Positions 22,058 to 37,000 of a DNA stretch of 64,000 nt are shown in pieces. This stretch comes from Ustulina deusta (taxonomy: Eukaryota > Ascomycota > Sordariomycetes > Xylariales > Xylariaceae). Every line of letters begins with the position of its first letter. The first letter of the stretch is position 1. The stretch spans positions 682,001 through 746,000 of the forward strand of contig JAJNNX010000003.1 in NCBI GenBank assembly GCA_023159155.1, given 5' to 3'. Both the position numbers and the translations under genes were made by a program. Below the pieces are notes generated by a model that saw only the letters and a list, made by a program, of their open reading frames with translations, ran no database searches and was not told the DNA's origin.

Positions 22058-24899
22058 CTACTTTAAGCTTATTAATTATTTATTAATAAATATTTAATAA
22101 ATATATATTTTTTATTTTATTATAATTAATAAAATATAAATAAACTTTTTTTTTTAGTTATATGCTTAATATAAAAAATTATATATTTTATAATATAAAT
22201 CTAACTTTAATATAACTTTAATAAAACTTAACTTTAAATATTTTTATTTTATTTCTAGTTTTTAAATAATTAAAATAATTTTAACTTTTAAGTATAGCTA
22301 GCTTTTTATTATTAGATAATTTTAAAAATTTTCTTTTTATAAAAAAAAAAAAAATTAAACACTAAACTTTTTTATAAATGCTTTAAGCAAACCAATACTT
22401 AAAAAAAAATCTAAAAAAAACAAAAAATTAAAACTTAAAAAAGCAAAATTTAAACTAAAACTAAAACAACTTAAAATAAATAATATATTTAAAAATATAG
22501 CACTAAATATTATAGCTATATAAGCTTATAATTTTATATTAGTTTTAATAGAACTTTTTTAATAAATAAAAAAAATAAAATATTAATTTTTTAATATGTT
22601 TATTTTAATACTTTTAAAAAATAACTATAATTTAATAATAAAAAATATATTTAAAAATATTAATTTTAAATTTTTTAATTTTACTACTTTATTTATTTTT
22701 TATTTTATTAGTTTATTTTTTAGTACTTTAAACCTTATTTATACTAAAAAAACTAAAGTATAAAAAACTAATTCTAATAAATTTATAAAAAATAAAGCCC
22801 TATTTAATAACTAGATTTATAAACTAGCAAAAAAGCTAAATAAAAATATTATTATATTTTAAACTAAAAATAACTAATTTTAATATATTATAAGTTAGTT
22901 AAAAAAATATACTAAAAAATTAATAAAAATATATTTTTATTTAATTAAAAAATTATTTAATAATATTATTAAAATAATTTAAGTTTTATTAATAATTTAT
23001 TATAATTTTAATTGAATAATTATTACTTATAAAATATTTTAAGTTTATATATATAAAACTAATAAAAATATTAATTTATAAAATTATAATAAAAATATAA
23101 ATTATAAAACTATTTTAATATAAACTTAAAAAAAAATCTATATAAAACTTTTATAAATTTAAATATTTTTTATAAATTATTTATTAATAAAATTATTAAA
23201 TTAATATATAATATTAAACAAACTTATAAAAACTATTAATAAATTAAACGTACTAGTTTAACTAAACAAAAATCTAACTTAAATAATTAAACTTTTAATA
23301 AACTTGCTTACTAATTTTTAATTAATTTTAAAAGTTCTAAAATATTTATTTTAAAATAATTAAAATAAATATTAATTATAAAAAAAAAAAAAACTTATTA
23401 AAATAATAAAATCTATTTTATTTATAAAAAAAAAAAACATATATTAATTAATTATTTTAACTAAAAGCTTAAAGTTTTAAATGTTTAATTAGCAAAAAAA
23501 AACTATAACAAAAATAGCTCTAATAGTTTATCTAATTTAAAAAATAAATAAAGCTAATAAAAATCTTTTTATTAGTTTTTTTATTTATTTTAATTAAAAT
23601 ATATAGTTAAAACAAATTAATTATTTTTAAAATATTTATTTAATTATAAATTAATAGTATTAAAATAAAAACTTTAGTTTTATATAATATTAAAACTTAT
23701 ATTTTTTTAATAATTAGCTATAAGTTTATATAACAAATTAAACAATAATTAAAAATAAAAATAATTTATTTAACTAAACTTTAAAAGCTTTATAACTATT
23801 AAAGCAAAATAATTAATAAAATTTATAAATATTTAATATATATTATAAAGATTAATAATTAATAATTTAAAAACTAAATATTTTAATAAAAACTTAAAAA
23901 TAATAATTAATCTAACTAAATAATCTATTTTTATTAATTTAATTTTTATTAATAATTATAATTAAACTTTTTAACTATAAATAATAAAATATAAACCTAA
24001 AAATATAAAAAAATACTAATTAATATAATTAAACATTAAAAAAATATTATTAAATATTAAAACAACTTTTTAAAAATAAAACAATTAGCCTAAAAACAAC
24101 CAAAACTAAAAAAAAACAAAAAAAACTTAAAACCTCCAAACCTAAAACAAAAAAAATCTATATAATAATTCCTAAAAAAAAAAAAGCCAAACTATTATTA
24201 AAAAAATTATATAAAACTTCTAGAATTATTTCTACTAAAATAAATAAAAATAACTAACTAAAAAAACTTTAAAAAAACCTATTATAATTAAGTTTATAAT
24301 AACTAAAAATAATTATACTAAACTATTTAAAAAAAACTTAAAAATAATTAATATTTTATAAAAAAAATAAACTTAAATTAACTAAATAGTACTATAAAAA
24401 ACTTTTAATAATAAATTAATTTTATTTTTAAAAAAAAAATCTAAAACTTTACTACTATTATAACTAAAATTTAATATAGTACTAAAACTTAATAATAAAA
24501 AATATACTTTTAAATTTTATTAATATTAAATATTTATATAATTTATTTTATTTAAAAAAAAGTTTATAAATAAACTATTAGTTATAAATTTTATTAAATA
24601 AAATATAAACTTAAATATTACTTTTGTTTTATTTATATTTAAATTTAAATTAATTAAATATAAATTTATAATTAATTATTAATAAAAAAATATATATTTA
24701 AAAAACTAAATTATATTAATTTTAAATATTAGTAATACTATATTTAATTATTATAATATTATTTATTTTATAAAACTAAATATTATTAAAGCTTTTTATT
24801 AATTATTATTAATTATAAAATTATATATTTTTATTTTTTTTTAAACTTATAAAAAAATATTTTAATAAAAAATCCTACTATTTAGTCTAAAAATAAAAC

Positions 24900-26550
24900 C
24901 TGTTTAATAGTAAGTTTTTATTAATATATAAATCTAAAAACTTTTAAACAAATTTATAAATATTTATATAAATAATATTTTAATTTATTTTAAAACTAAA
25001 AAATAGTACTAAATTTATTATAAAAAAATAATTTATTATTTATATTAAACTAAATATTAAAAAAATATTAAAAAGTTTTATTTTGATATATTTATTATTA
25101 ATTATTTAAAAATAGTTATAAAAACTAAAATTAAAATTAGAATTAATTCTATAAAAATCTAAACAATCTTAAATTAAGATTTTAATTATTTTTAAAGTTT
25201 TATAATTATATTTATATATTTATTTATTATATTAGTAAAATTACTATTTTTTTAAATTAACTATTAAAAAAAAATAAACTATTTATAATAGAACTAAAAT
25301 AAAAACAAACTTTTAAATATATAAAACTATTAATATATAAAGCATTTATTTTAGCTTTTTTTAAGCTTAGCTAACTAATATAAATAAAAATAAAAATTTT
25401 ATATAATATAATAAAAAAAATTATTTAGTAGCAATAAAAAAATATAACCTAAAAACTTATAAAATATTTTTTTAAAACAATAATACTAATTAAACAAGCT
25501 TACCTAATTTAGAACTATAAACTTTTAGTAATAATACAAATTTTAAAATATTACTACTTAAAGCTCCTTAGAACTAAATTTTTTATAATAATTAATGATT
25601 AAACTTTACTATATTTTTTAAATAAATAGATTTTATTAATATAATAAATATACTAGGCCAACTTTTTATTAAACTTTAATATTATTTTTTAATATTAACT
25701 AGAACAAAAAAATATAATAGCTAATACTTTATTAAAAAAAATAGCTAAGCTTTTTATAATTAAAACTAAAAAAGCTAAAAAAATAATAATAATATTAGTT
25801 CTGCTTAATAAAATATTAAGTCCTATATTAACTATAAATCTATTGCTTAATATTTTTTAAAAAGCTAACCTAATAAATCTAATCAAACAAAAAAACTAGT
25901 TATAAAATCTAAAAAATAAAAATATAAAGCTATATATATTTAAAATTATTTTAAATAAAACTATTTTTTTTTAAATAGCTTTAATTTCAAAAGCTTATAT
26001 ATTTTTAATTACTATATATTAAAATTAATATAAAACAATTAAAATATTAAAATAAAAATACTACTAGTTTTATTTAAAATATAATTATAAATAATATATA
26101 TATAATTATTATAATTATAAAAAAAATAAAATACTATAAAACAAAACTTCTAGTTTTTTTTATTTATTATTTATACTAATTATAATATAATAATATATAG
26201 TAATAAATAATAAAAATATATTACCTAACTAATAAAGTTATAACTATATATAAATATTTATAAACAAGTTTAGCTATCTAATTATAACTTTACTTAGCAA
26301 AAAAATAAATATTATAAAATTATTAACTATATAATACTATAAAAGTTTATATAGATTTTTTAATATATTAGATATATAAATATTAAATAATATAAAACTA
26401 TTTATTTTTAAATTTATAATAATAATTAATAGTTTTATAAGTATTAAGTACTGCTTTAGTAATATTTACTACTTTTAGATCTAAAAAGCAGTAAAATTAA
26501 CTAATTAAAAATTAAACTAATAATTCTATTTTTATATTAATAAATATTAA
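24900..26550 (+). pseudogene. Decayed Ty3/Gypsy pol (RT connection, RNase H, integrase)
   Basis: Allowing for stops made by RIP, the plus strand at about 25590-25745 still reads like the RNase H end of Gypsy pol (LLYFLNK.I, then ANFLLNFN, LEQKNIIANTLLKKIAKL, which corresponds to the ARWAEFL...GxKNxxADALSRR block). Upstream at about 25150-25290 the pattern resembles the LGFxNFYRRFI block. Downstream at about 26000-26300 is a zinc-binding H2C2-like and integrase-like stretch. Equivalent sequence recurs in the other copies (for example near 31940-32090). No copy can encode a protein. Confidence 0.65.
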
Positions 26551-27432
26551 AATAATTAAAATATTTATTTTTTTGTTTTAAATTTTATATATAATTCTTT
26601 ATAATATTTATTAATTAATATATTACTATTAAAAATAATAATAAAAATTAAAACATAAAACTTTTTAATAATAAATATTAATAAAACTATTATAAATTTT
26701 AATATTAAATAATAAGCGCTCGAACTAGTCTGCTAAACTTAAAACGTTTAAAAAATAACATATAATATAGCAACTATTATATAAAAACAATATAAACTAT
26801 AAACTAAAAAAAAAAAATATTTAATAAATTTTAAAATAAAAAATAAAGTTTTTTTAAAAAAAAAAAAGTTTTGCAACATAAGTACTAATTATTAAATTAG
26901 ACTTTTAGTTAGTTAGACTTTTTAAAATCTTAAAAAAATAAAAATTTAGCTATATTTTTAATTTACTTAATTTTTATAAAATAAAAAACCTATTTTATAC
27001 TAACCGATTATAAAAAATAAATAATAACTTTTTATTTTAATAAATCTAATTATTACTTTTAGCTAAAAATATTAATAGCAAAACAAAATTTAAAATTAAA
27101 CAAATCAAACAATTAAAAATATATAAAAAAAACAAAAAGCTATAATATTAAGTTGCTTAAAAAAACTATAATTTTAATAATACTTAATATATAGCCTAAA
27201 ATTTTAAAAATATACTAATTAAGTTTAATTAATTTTATAAAACTTATAAAAAAACTTTTAAACTTCTAGTAAGATTATAAAAATAAATATATATAATAAT
27301 AACTAATAAATTTATAAATAACTATAAAAATAATAATAAAGTAATATAATATAAAAAAGCTATATAAACCTAATATTATTAGTAATTTTAAATTAAAACT
27401 ATATTTAAACTTTTAGTTTTAAAAAAAAATAA

Positions 27433-27669
27433 TATAATAGTTAGTATAGTTTTAACAAGACTTGCAAGAACTCTAAACCTATACAGTAATAAAATAAAAA
27501 GTTTACGCACGGACTAACCTATAATTCTATAGCTATACATATAGAATTTATATCTACCTACTTTATAAACTCTAATTTCTTTTCTTTTTTTTTTTCTTTT
27601 TTAGTTTAGAGTTTTTGTTTATAGTATTAATAAACTAGCTATAAAAGCTTTACTTAACTAATTGTGACA
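27433..27669 (+). repeat. 3' LTR of the 21821-27669 element
   Basis: Same family as the 5' LTR, same length of 237 bp. It keeps the intact 3' end CTAATTGTGACA. Confidence 0.8.
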
Positions 27670-27858
27670 TATAGTAATAAGATAAGAAATCTATATATAG
27701 ACCAACCTATAACTCTGCAGCTATATATATAAAGTTTATATCTATTTATTTTATAAACTCTAACTTTTTTTTTTTTTTTTTTTTTTTAGTTTAAAGTTTT
27801 TATTTATAATATTAATAAACTAGCTATAAAAGTTTTATTTAACTAATTATAATATTAC
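27670..27858 (+). repeat. Second part of the split 5' LTR
   Basis: It begins mid-LTR with TATAGTAATAAGATAAG directly after the end of the preceding LTR, and completes the partial LTR at 21757-21820. The shared TATAG is the target duplication. Confidence 0.75.
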
Positions 27859-28217
27859 TTTAAGCTTACTAATTATTTATTAATAAATATTTAATAAATA
27901 TATCTTTTTTATTTTGCTATAATTAATAAAATATAAATAAACTTTTTTTTTTAATTATATATTTTATAATATAAACTTAACTTTAATATAATTTTAATAA
28001 AACTTTTAATTTTTATACTACTTAAAAATTAATAATTTATAAAAAACCTAATTTTAAATAATTAGAATAATTTTAATTTTTAAGTATAACTAGTTTTTTA
28101 TTGTTAAATAATTTAAAAAAAAAATTTTTATAAAAAAAAAAAAATTAAGCATTAGACTTTTTTATAAATGTTTTAAGCAAACTAATATTTAAAAAGAAAT
28201 CTAAAAGAAATAAAAAG

Positions 28218-28459
28218 TATAACGGTTAGTATAGTCTTGGCAAGACCCGCAAGAACTTCAGACCTACATAGCAATAAAATAGGAAGTCTACGCACGGACT
28301 AACCCATATTTCTGCAGCTACATATATAGAGTCCATATTTACCCACCTTATAAACTCTGATTTCTTTTTTTTTTTTTTTTTTTTTTTTTTTTAGTTTAAA
28401 ATCTTTATTTATAATATTAATAAACTAGTTATAAAAACTTTACTTAATTAATTATAATA
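28218..28459 (+). repeat. 5' LTR of the 28218-34007 element
   Basis: Starts TATAACGGTTAGTATAG, with a T-run of about 28 bases. It retains more G and C than most of the block (for example GGCAAGACCCGCAAG). Confidence 0.78.
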
Positions 28460-31400
28460 TTACTTTAAGCTTACTAATTATTTATTAATAAATATTTAAC
28501 AAATATATATTTTTTATTTTATTATAATTAGCAAAATATAAATAAACTTTTTTTTTAATTATATATTTAATAATATAAACCTAACTTTAATATAACTTTA
28601 ATAAAACTTTTAATTTTTATAGTATTTAAAAATTAATAATTTATAAAAAACTTAACTTTAAATATTTTTATTTTATTTCTAGTTTTTAAATAATTAAAAC
28701 AATTTTAATTTTTAAGTATAGTTAGCTTTTTATTATTAAATAATTTAAAAAAAAAAAAATTTAAACACTAAACTTTTTTATAAATGTTTTAAATAAACTG
28801 ATACTTAAAAAAAATCTAAAAAAATTAAAAAATTAAAACTTAAAAAAATAAAATCTAAATTAAAACTAAAATAATTTAAAATAAATAATATATTTAAAAA
28901 TATATTAATAAATATTATAATTATATAAGCTTATAATTTTATATTAGTTTTAATAGAACTTTTTTATTAAATAAAAAAAATAAAATATTAATTTTTTAAT
29001 ATATTTATTTTAATATTTTTAAAAAATAATTATAATTTAATAATAAAAAGTATATTGAAAAATATTAACTTTAAATTTTTTAATTTTATTATTTTATTTG
29101 TTTTTTATTTTATTAGTTTATTTTTTAATATTTTAAATTTTATTTATATTAAAAAAGCTAAAATATAAAAAACTAATTTTAATAAGTTTATAAAAAATAA
29201 AACTTTATTTAATAATTAAGTTTATAAACTAATAAAAAAAATATATTAAAAAATTAATAAAAATATAATTTTATTTAACTAAAAAACTATTTAATAATAT
29301 TATTAAAATAATTTAAGTTTTATTAATAATTTATTATAATTTTAATTAAATAATTATTATTTATAAAATATTTTAAATATATATATATAAAACTAATAAA
29401 AATATTAATAAATTTATTTTTATATTTAATAATTTAATTTAAAAATATTAATTTGCTAAATTATAATAAAAATATAAATTATAAAATTATTTTTATATAA
29501 ACTTAAAAAAAAATTTATATAAAACTTTTATAAATTTAAATATTTTTTATAAATTATTTATTAATAAAATTATTAAATTAATATATAATATTAAGCAAGT
29601 TTATAAAAATTATTAATAAACTAAACTTATTAGTTTAACTAAATAAAAATCTAACTTAAATAATTAAATTTTTAGTAAACTTATTTATTAATTTTTAGCT
29701 AACTTTAAAATTTTTAAAATATTTATTTTAAAATAATTAAAACAAATATTAATTATAAAAAAAAAAAAGCTTATTAAAATAATAAGATTTGTTTTATTTA
29801 TAATAAAAAAAATATTTATTAATTAATTATTTTAATTAAAAGCTTAAAGTTTTAGGTATTTAATTAGCAAAAGAAATTTATAATAAAAATAATTCTAATA
29901 GTTTATTTAATTTAAAAAACAAATAAAACTAACAAAAATCTTTTTATTAATTTTTTTATTTATTTTAACTAAAATATATAATTAAAACAAATTAATTATT
30001 TTTAAAATATTTACTTAATTATAAATTAATAGTATTAAAATAAAAACTTTACTTTTATATAATATTAAAACTTATACTTTTTTAATAATTAGCTATAAAT
30101 TTATATAATAAATTAAGCAATAATTAAAAATAAAAATAATTTATTTAACTAAACTTTAAAAATTTTATAACTATTAAAATAAAATAATTAATAAAATTTA
30201 TAAATATTTAATATATATTATAAAAATTAATAATTAATAGTTTAAAAATTAAATATTTTAATAAAAACTTAAAAATAATAATTAATTTAATTAAATAATT
30301 TATTTTTATTAGCTTAATTTTTACTAATAATTATAATTAAACTTTTTAACTATAAATAATAAAATATAAACCTAAAAATATAAAAAAATATTAATTAATA
30401 TAATTAAATATTAAAACAATTATTTATAAAATAATTAAAACTAAAAAAATATAAAAAAAACCTAAGACTTTTAAACCTAAAATAAAAAAGGTTTATATAA
30501 TAATTCCTAAAAAAAAAAAAAACCAAACTACTATTAAAAAAATTATATAAAACTTTTAGAATTATTTTTATTAAAATAAATAAAAATAACTAGCTAAAAA
30601 AACTTTAAAATAATTAATATTTTATAAAGAAAAAAAATTTAAATCAATTAAGTAGTACTATAAAAAACTTTTAATAATAAACTAATCTTATTTTTAAAAA
30701 AAAAACCCCTAAGTATATAAAGTTAATATAAAGCTTTTTGCTTTTTTAGCTATTATATTTAAAAGGATTTTTTTTTAAAAAAAATTCCAAAATATTACTG
30801 CTATTACAACTAAGATTTAATATAGTATTAGAACTTAATAATAAAAAATATACTTTTAAGCTTTATTAATATTAAATATTTATATAGTTTATTTTATTTA
30901 AAAAAAAGTTTATAAATAAACTATTAGCTATAAATTTTATTAAATAAAATATAAACTTAAATTAATTAAATATAAGTTTATAATTAATTATTAATAAAAA
31001 AATATATATTTAAAAAATTAAATTATATTAGTTTTAAATATTAATAATATTATATTTAATTATTATAATATTATTTGCTTTATAAAATTAAATATTATTA
31101 AAACTTTTTATTAATTATTATTAATTATAAAATTATATTATTTTATTTTTTTTAAACTTATAAAAAAATATTTTAATAAAAAGTTTTATTATTTAGTTTA
31201 AAAATAAAACTTGTTTAATAGTAAACTTTTATTAATATATAAATTTAAAAACTTTTAAATAAATTTGTAAATATTTATATAAATAATATTTTAATTTATT
31301 CTAAAACTAAAAAATAATACTAAACTTATTATAAAAAAATAATTTATTATTTATATTAAATTAAATATTAAAAAAATATTAAAAAATTTTATTTTAATAT

Positions 31401-33770
31401 ATTTATTATTAATTATTTAAAAATAGTTATAAAAATTAAAATTAAAATTAAAATTAACTCTATAGAAATTTAAGCAATTTTAAATTAAAACTTTAATAAT
31501 TTTAAAAATATTAAATTAATCCGGTTATTTTTTAAACTTTATAATTATATTTATATATTTATTTATTATACTAGTAAAATTACTGCTTTTTTAAATTAAT
31601 TATTAAAAAAAAATATACTATTTATAATAGAACTAAAATAAAAACAAACTTTTAAACATATAAAACTACTAATATATAAAATATTTATTTTAGCTTTTTT
31701 TAAACTTAGCTAACTAATATAAATAAAAACAAATATTTTATATAATGTAATAAAAAAAATTATTTAGTAGTAGCAAAAAAATATAACTTAAAAACTTATA
31801 AAATATTTTTTTAAAATAATAATACTAATTAAATAAGCCTACTTAATTTAAAATTATAAATTTTTAATAATAATATAAATTTTAAAATATTATTACTTAA
31901 AGCTTTTTAAAACTAAGTTTTTTATAATAACTAATTATTAAGTTTTATTATATTTTTTAAATAAATAGATTTTATTAATATAATAAATATACTAAGCTAA
32001 TTTTTTATTAAACTTTAATATTACTTTTTAATACTAATTAAAACAAAAAAATATAATAGCTAATATTTTATTAAAAAAAATAGCTAAGCTTTTTATAATT
32101 AAAACTAAAAAAACTAAAAAAAAAATAATAATAATAGTTCTACTTAACAAAATACTAAGTTTTATATTAATTATAGATCTTTTATTTAATATTGTTTAAA
32201 AAGCTAACCTAATAGATTTAATTAAACAAAAAAACTAGCTATAAAATCTAAAAAATAAAAACAAAAAACTATATATACTTAAAGTTATTTTAAATAGGAT
32301 TATTTCTTTTTATATAGCTTTAATTTAAAAAGTTTATATATTTTTAATTATTATATATTAAAGTTAATATAAAATAATCAAAATATTAAAACAAAAATAT
32401 TACTAGTTTTATTTAAAATATAATTATAAATAATATATATATAATTATTATAACTATAAAAAAAACAAAATACTATAAAATAAAACTTCTAGCTTTTTTT
32501 ACTTATTATTTATACTAGCTGCAATATAATAATATATAGTAATAAATAATAAAAATATATTATTTAACTAATAAAGTTATAACTATATATAAATATTTAT
32601 TAATAAATTTAGTTATTTAATTATAACTTTATTTAGCAAAAAAACAAATACTATAGAGTTTTTAGCCATATAATATTATAAAAATCTATATAGATTTTTT
32701 AATATATTAAATATATAAATATTAAATAATATAGAACTATTTATTTCTAAATTTATAGCAATAATTAATAATCTTATAAGCACTAAATATTATTTTAATA
32801 ATTCTTATTACCTTTAAACCTAAAAAATAATAAAATTAACTAATTAAAAACTAGATTAATAACTTTATTTTTATATTAATAAATATTAAAACAATTAAAA
32901 CATTTATTTTTTTGTTTTAAATTTTATATATAATTTTTTATAATATTTATTAATTAATATATTACTACTAAAAATAGCAATAGGAATTAAAACATAAAAC
33001 CTTTTAATAATAAATATTAGCAAAACTATTATAAATTTTAATACTAAATAATAAACGCTTGAATTATTCCGCTAAACCTAAAACGTTTAAAAAATAATAT
33101 ATAATATAGCAACTTTTATATAAAAATAATACAAGCTATAAACTAATAAAAAAAAACGCTTAATAAATTTTAAAATAAAAAATAAAATTTTTTTAAAAAA
33201 AAACAGTTTTGCAATGCAAATATTAATTACTAGATTAAACTTCTAATCGGTTAGACTTTTTAAAATCCTAAAAAAACAAAAATTTAGTTATATTTTTAAC
33301 TTGTTTAACTTTTATAAAATAAAAAACTTATTTTATACTAACTAATTATAAAAAATAAATAATAACTTTTTATTTTAATAAATTTAATTATTGCTTTTAA
33401 TTAAAAATATTAATAATAAAACAGAATTTAAAATTAAATAAATTAAACAATTAAAAGTATATAAAAAAAACAAAGAACTATAATATTAAATCGCTTAAAA
33501 AAGCTGCAATTTTAATAACACTTAATATATAACTTAAAATTTTAAAAACGCGCTAATTAAACTTAACTAATTCTATAAAACCTATAAAAAAGCCCCTAGA
33601 TTTTCTATAAAATTATAAAAATAAATATATATAATAATAATTAATAAATTTATAAATAATTATAAAAATAATAATAAAACAATATAACATAAAAAAATTA
33701 TATAAATTTAATATTATTAATAATTTTAAATTAAAATTATATTTAAACTTTTAGTTTTAAAAAAAAGTAA

Positions 33771-34007
33771 TATAATAGTTAGTATAGTTTTAGCAAAACT
33801 TGCAAAAACTTTAGACCTATATAGTAATAAAATAAAAAGTCTATACACGGACTAACTTATAACTTTGCAGCTATATATATAAAGTCTATATTTATCTATT
33901 TTATAAACTTTGATTTTTTTCCTTTTTTTTTTTCTTTTTTAGCTTAGAGTCTTTGTTTATAGTATTAATAAACTAGCTATAAAAGCTTTACTTAATTGAT
34001 CGTAACA
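33771..34007 (+). repeat. 3' LTR of the 28218-34007 element
   Basis: Starts TATAATAGTTAGTATAG and ends TTGATCGTAACA. Differences from the other LTRs are mainly transitions. Confidence 0.78.
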
Positions 34008-37000
34008 AAAAATTAAAACTTAAAAAAACAAAATTTAAACTAGAGCTAAAACAATTTAAAATAAATAATATATTTAAAAATATATTAAAAAATATTATAG
34101 CTATATAAGTTTATAATTTTACGTTAGTTCTAATAGAACTTCTTTAATAAATAAAAAAAGTAAAATATTAATTTTTTAATACGTTTATTTTAATATTTTT
34201 AAAAAATAACTATAATTTAATAATAAAAAATATATTTAAAAATATTAATTTTAAACTTTTTGGTTTTATTGCTTTATTTGTTTTTTATTTTATTAGTTTA
34301 TTTTTTAGTGCTTTAAATTTTATTTATATTAAAAAAGCTAAAATATAAAAAATTAATCTTAGTAAGTTTATAAACTAGCAAAAAGGCTAAATAAAAATAT
34401 TATTATGTTTTGAACTAAAAATAGCTAACTTTAGTATATTAAAAGCTAGTTAAAAAAATATACTAAAAAATTAATAAAAAAATATTTTTATTTAATTAAA
34501 AAATTATTAAATAATATTATTAAAATAATCTAAACTTTCTTAATAATTTATTATAATTTTAATTAAATAGTTATTAGTTATAAAATATTTTAAGTTTATA
34601 TATATAAAACTAATAAAAATATTAATTAGTTAAATTATAATAAAAATATAAATTATAGAACTATTTTTATATAAACAAGCTTATAAAAATTATTAATAAA
34701 CTAAATTTATAAGTTTAATTAAATTTTTAGTAAACTTATTTATTAACTTTTAGCTAACTTTAAAAGTTTTAAAATATTTATTTTAACATAGTTAAAATAA
34801 GCATTAATTATAAAAAAAAGTATTTATTAGTTAATTGTTTTAACCGAAAGCTTAAAATTTTAAATATTTAACTAGCAAAAAAAATCTATAATAAAAATAG
34901 CTTTAATAGTTTATTTAATTTAGAAAATAAATAAAACTAATAAAAGTTTTTTTATTAGTTTTTTTATTTATTTTAACTAAAATATATAACTAAAACAAAT
35001 CAATTATTTTTAAAATATTTATTTAATTATAAATTAATAGTATTAAAATAAAAACTTTAGTTTTATATAATACTAAAGCTTATACTTTTTTAATAATTAA
35101 CTATAAATTTATATAATAAATTAAACAATAATTAAAAATAAAAATAGTTTATTTAGTTAAACTTTAGAAATTTTATAACTATTAAAATAAAATAGTTAGT
35201 AAAGTTTATAAATATTTAATATATACTATAAAAATTAAATATTTTAAGTTATTAATTTTAATTATAATATTATTATTAATATTAAATAGTTAGTTAAACA
35301 AAATATTTTAATAAAAACCTAAAAATAATAGTTAATCTAACTAAATAATTTATTTTTATTAGCTTAATTTTTGCTAACAATTATAATTAAACTTTTTAGT
35401 TATAAATAATAAAATATAGTTCTAAAAATATAAAAAAATATAAATTAATATAATTAAGCATTAAAAAAATGTTATTAAATATTAAAACAACTTTTTAAAA
35501 ATAAAACAATTATTTTAAAGATAACTAAAACTAAAAAAAATATAAAAAAGATTTAGGACTTTTAAACCTAAAATAAAAAAAGTCTATATAATAACTTTTA
35601 AAAAAAAAAAAACTAAGCTATTATTAAAAAAATTATATAAAACTTTTAAAATTATTTTTATTAAAATAAATAAAAATAACTAGTTAAAAAGATTTTAAAA
35701 GAGCTTATTATAATTAAGTTTATAATAATTAAAAATAATTATATTAAATTACTTAAAAAAAATTCGAAAATAATTAATATTTTATAAAAAAAATAAACTT
35801 AAATTGATTAAGTAGTATTATAAAAGATTTTTAATAATAAATTAATTTTATTTTTTTAAAAAAAAAACTTTAAGTATATAAAGTTAATATAAAATTTAAA
35901 ATTTTACTACTATTATAACTAAAATTCAATATAGTACTAAAATTTAATAGCAAAAAATATATCTTTAAACTTTATTAATATTAAATATTTATATAATTTA
36001 TTTTATTTAAAAAAAAGTTTATAAATAAGCTATTAGCTATAAACTTTATTAAATAAAATATAAACTTAAATATTATTTTTATTTTATTTATATTTAAACT
36101 TAAATTAATTAAATATAAGTTTATATTTAATTATTATAATATTACTTATTTTATAAAACTAAATATTATTAAAACTTTTTATTAATTATTATTAATTATA
36201 AAATTATATTATTTTACTTTTTTTAAACTTATAAAAAAATGTTTTAATAAAAGGTTTTATTATTTAGTTTAAAAATAAAACCGGTTTAGTAGTAAGCTTT
36301 TATTAATATATAAATTTAAAAACTTTTAAACAAATTTATAAATATTTATATAAATAATATTCTAATTTATTCTAAAACTAAAAAATAGCACTAAACTTAT
36401 TATAAAAAAATAATTTATTATTTATATTAAGCTAAATATTAAAAAATATTAAAAAGTTTTATTTTAATATATTTATTATTAATTATTTAGAAATAATTAT
36501 AAAAACTAAAATAAAAATTAGAATTAATCCTATTAAAATTTAAGCAATTTTAAATTAGAACTTTAATAATTTTAAAAATACTAAATTAATTTAGTTATTT
36601 TTTAAGTTTTATAATTATATTTGTATATTTATTTATTATACTAGTAAAATTACTACTTTTTTAAATTAACTATTTAAAAAAAATAAGCTATTTATAATAG
36701 GACTAAAATAAAAATAAACTTTTAAATATATAAAACTACTAATATATAAAACGTTTGTTTTAGCTTTTTTTAAACCTGGCTAACTAATATAAATAAAAAC
36801 AAATATTTTATATAATATAATAAAAAAAATTATTTAATAATAATAAAAAAATATAAGCTAAAAACTTATAAAATATTTTTTTAAAACAATAATACTAACT
36901 AAGCAAGCTTACTTAATTTAAGATTATAAATTTTTAATAGTAATATAGATTTTAAAATATTACTACTTAGAGCTTTTTAAAACTAAATTTTTTATAATAA

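Larger units (their letters stand above)
21821..27669 (+). mobile_element. Full-length Ty3/Gypsy copy inserted in an LTR of the same family (5,849 bp)
   Basis: It has complete LTRs at 21821-22057 and 27433-27669 (237 bp each), beginning TGTGACA and ending TGTGACA. The 5 bp duplication TATAG at 21816-21820 and 27670-27674 shows that it inserted into the 5' LTR of the second-level copy. Plus orientation, from the RT/RNase H-like reading at about 24900-25750. RIP-type mutation has filled every frame with stops. Confidence 0.82.
28218..34007 (+). mobile_element. Full-length Ty3/Gypsy copy inserted in the internal region of the second-level copy (5,790 bp)
   Basis: LTRs are at 28218-28459 and 33771-34007. 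The flanks are AAAAG (28213-28217) and AAAAA (34008-34012), a target duplication differing by one G-to-A change. The sequence left of it (27859-28217) matches the first ~365 bases of the family's internal region, and the sequence right of 34007 continues that region exactly where the left side stops. A true nested insertion explains this better than a tandem array does. Confidence 0.8.
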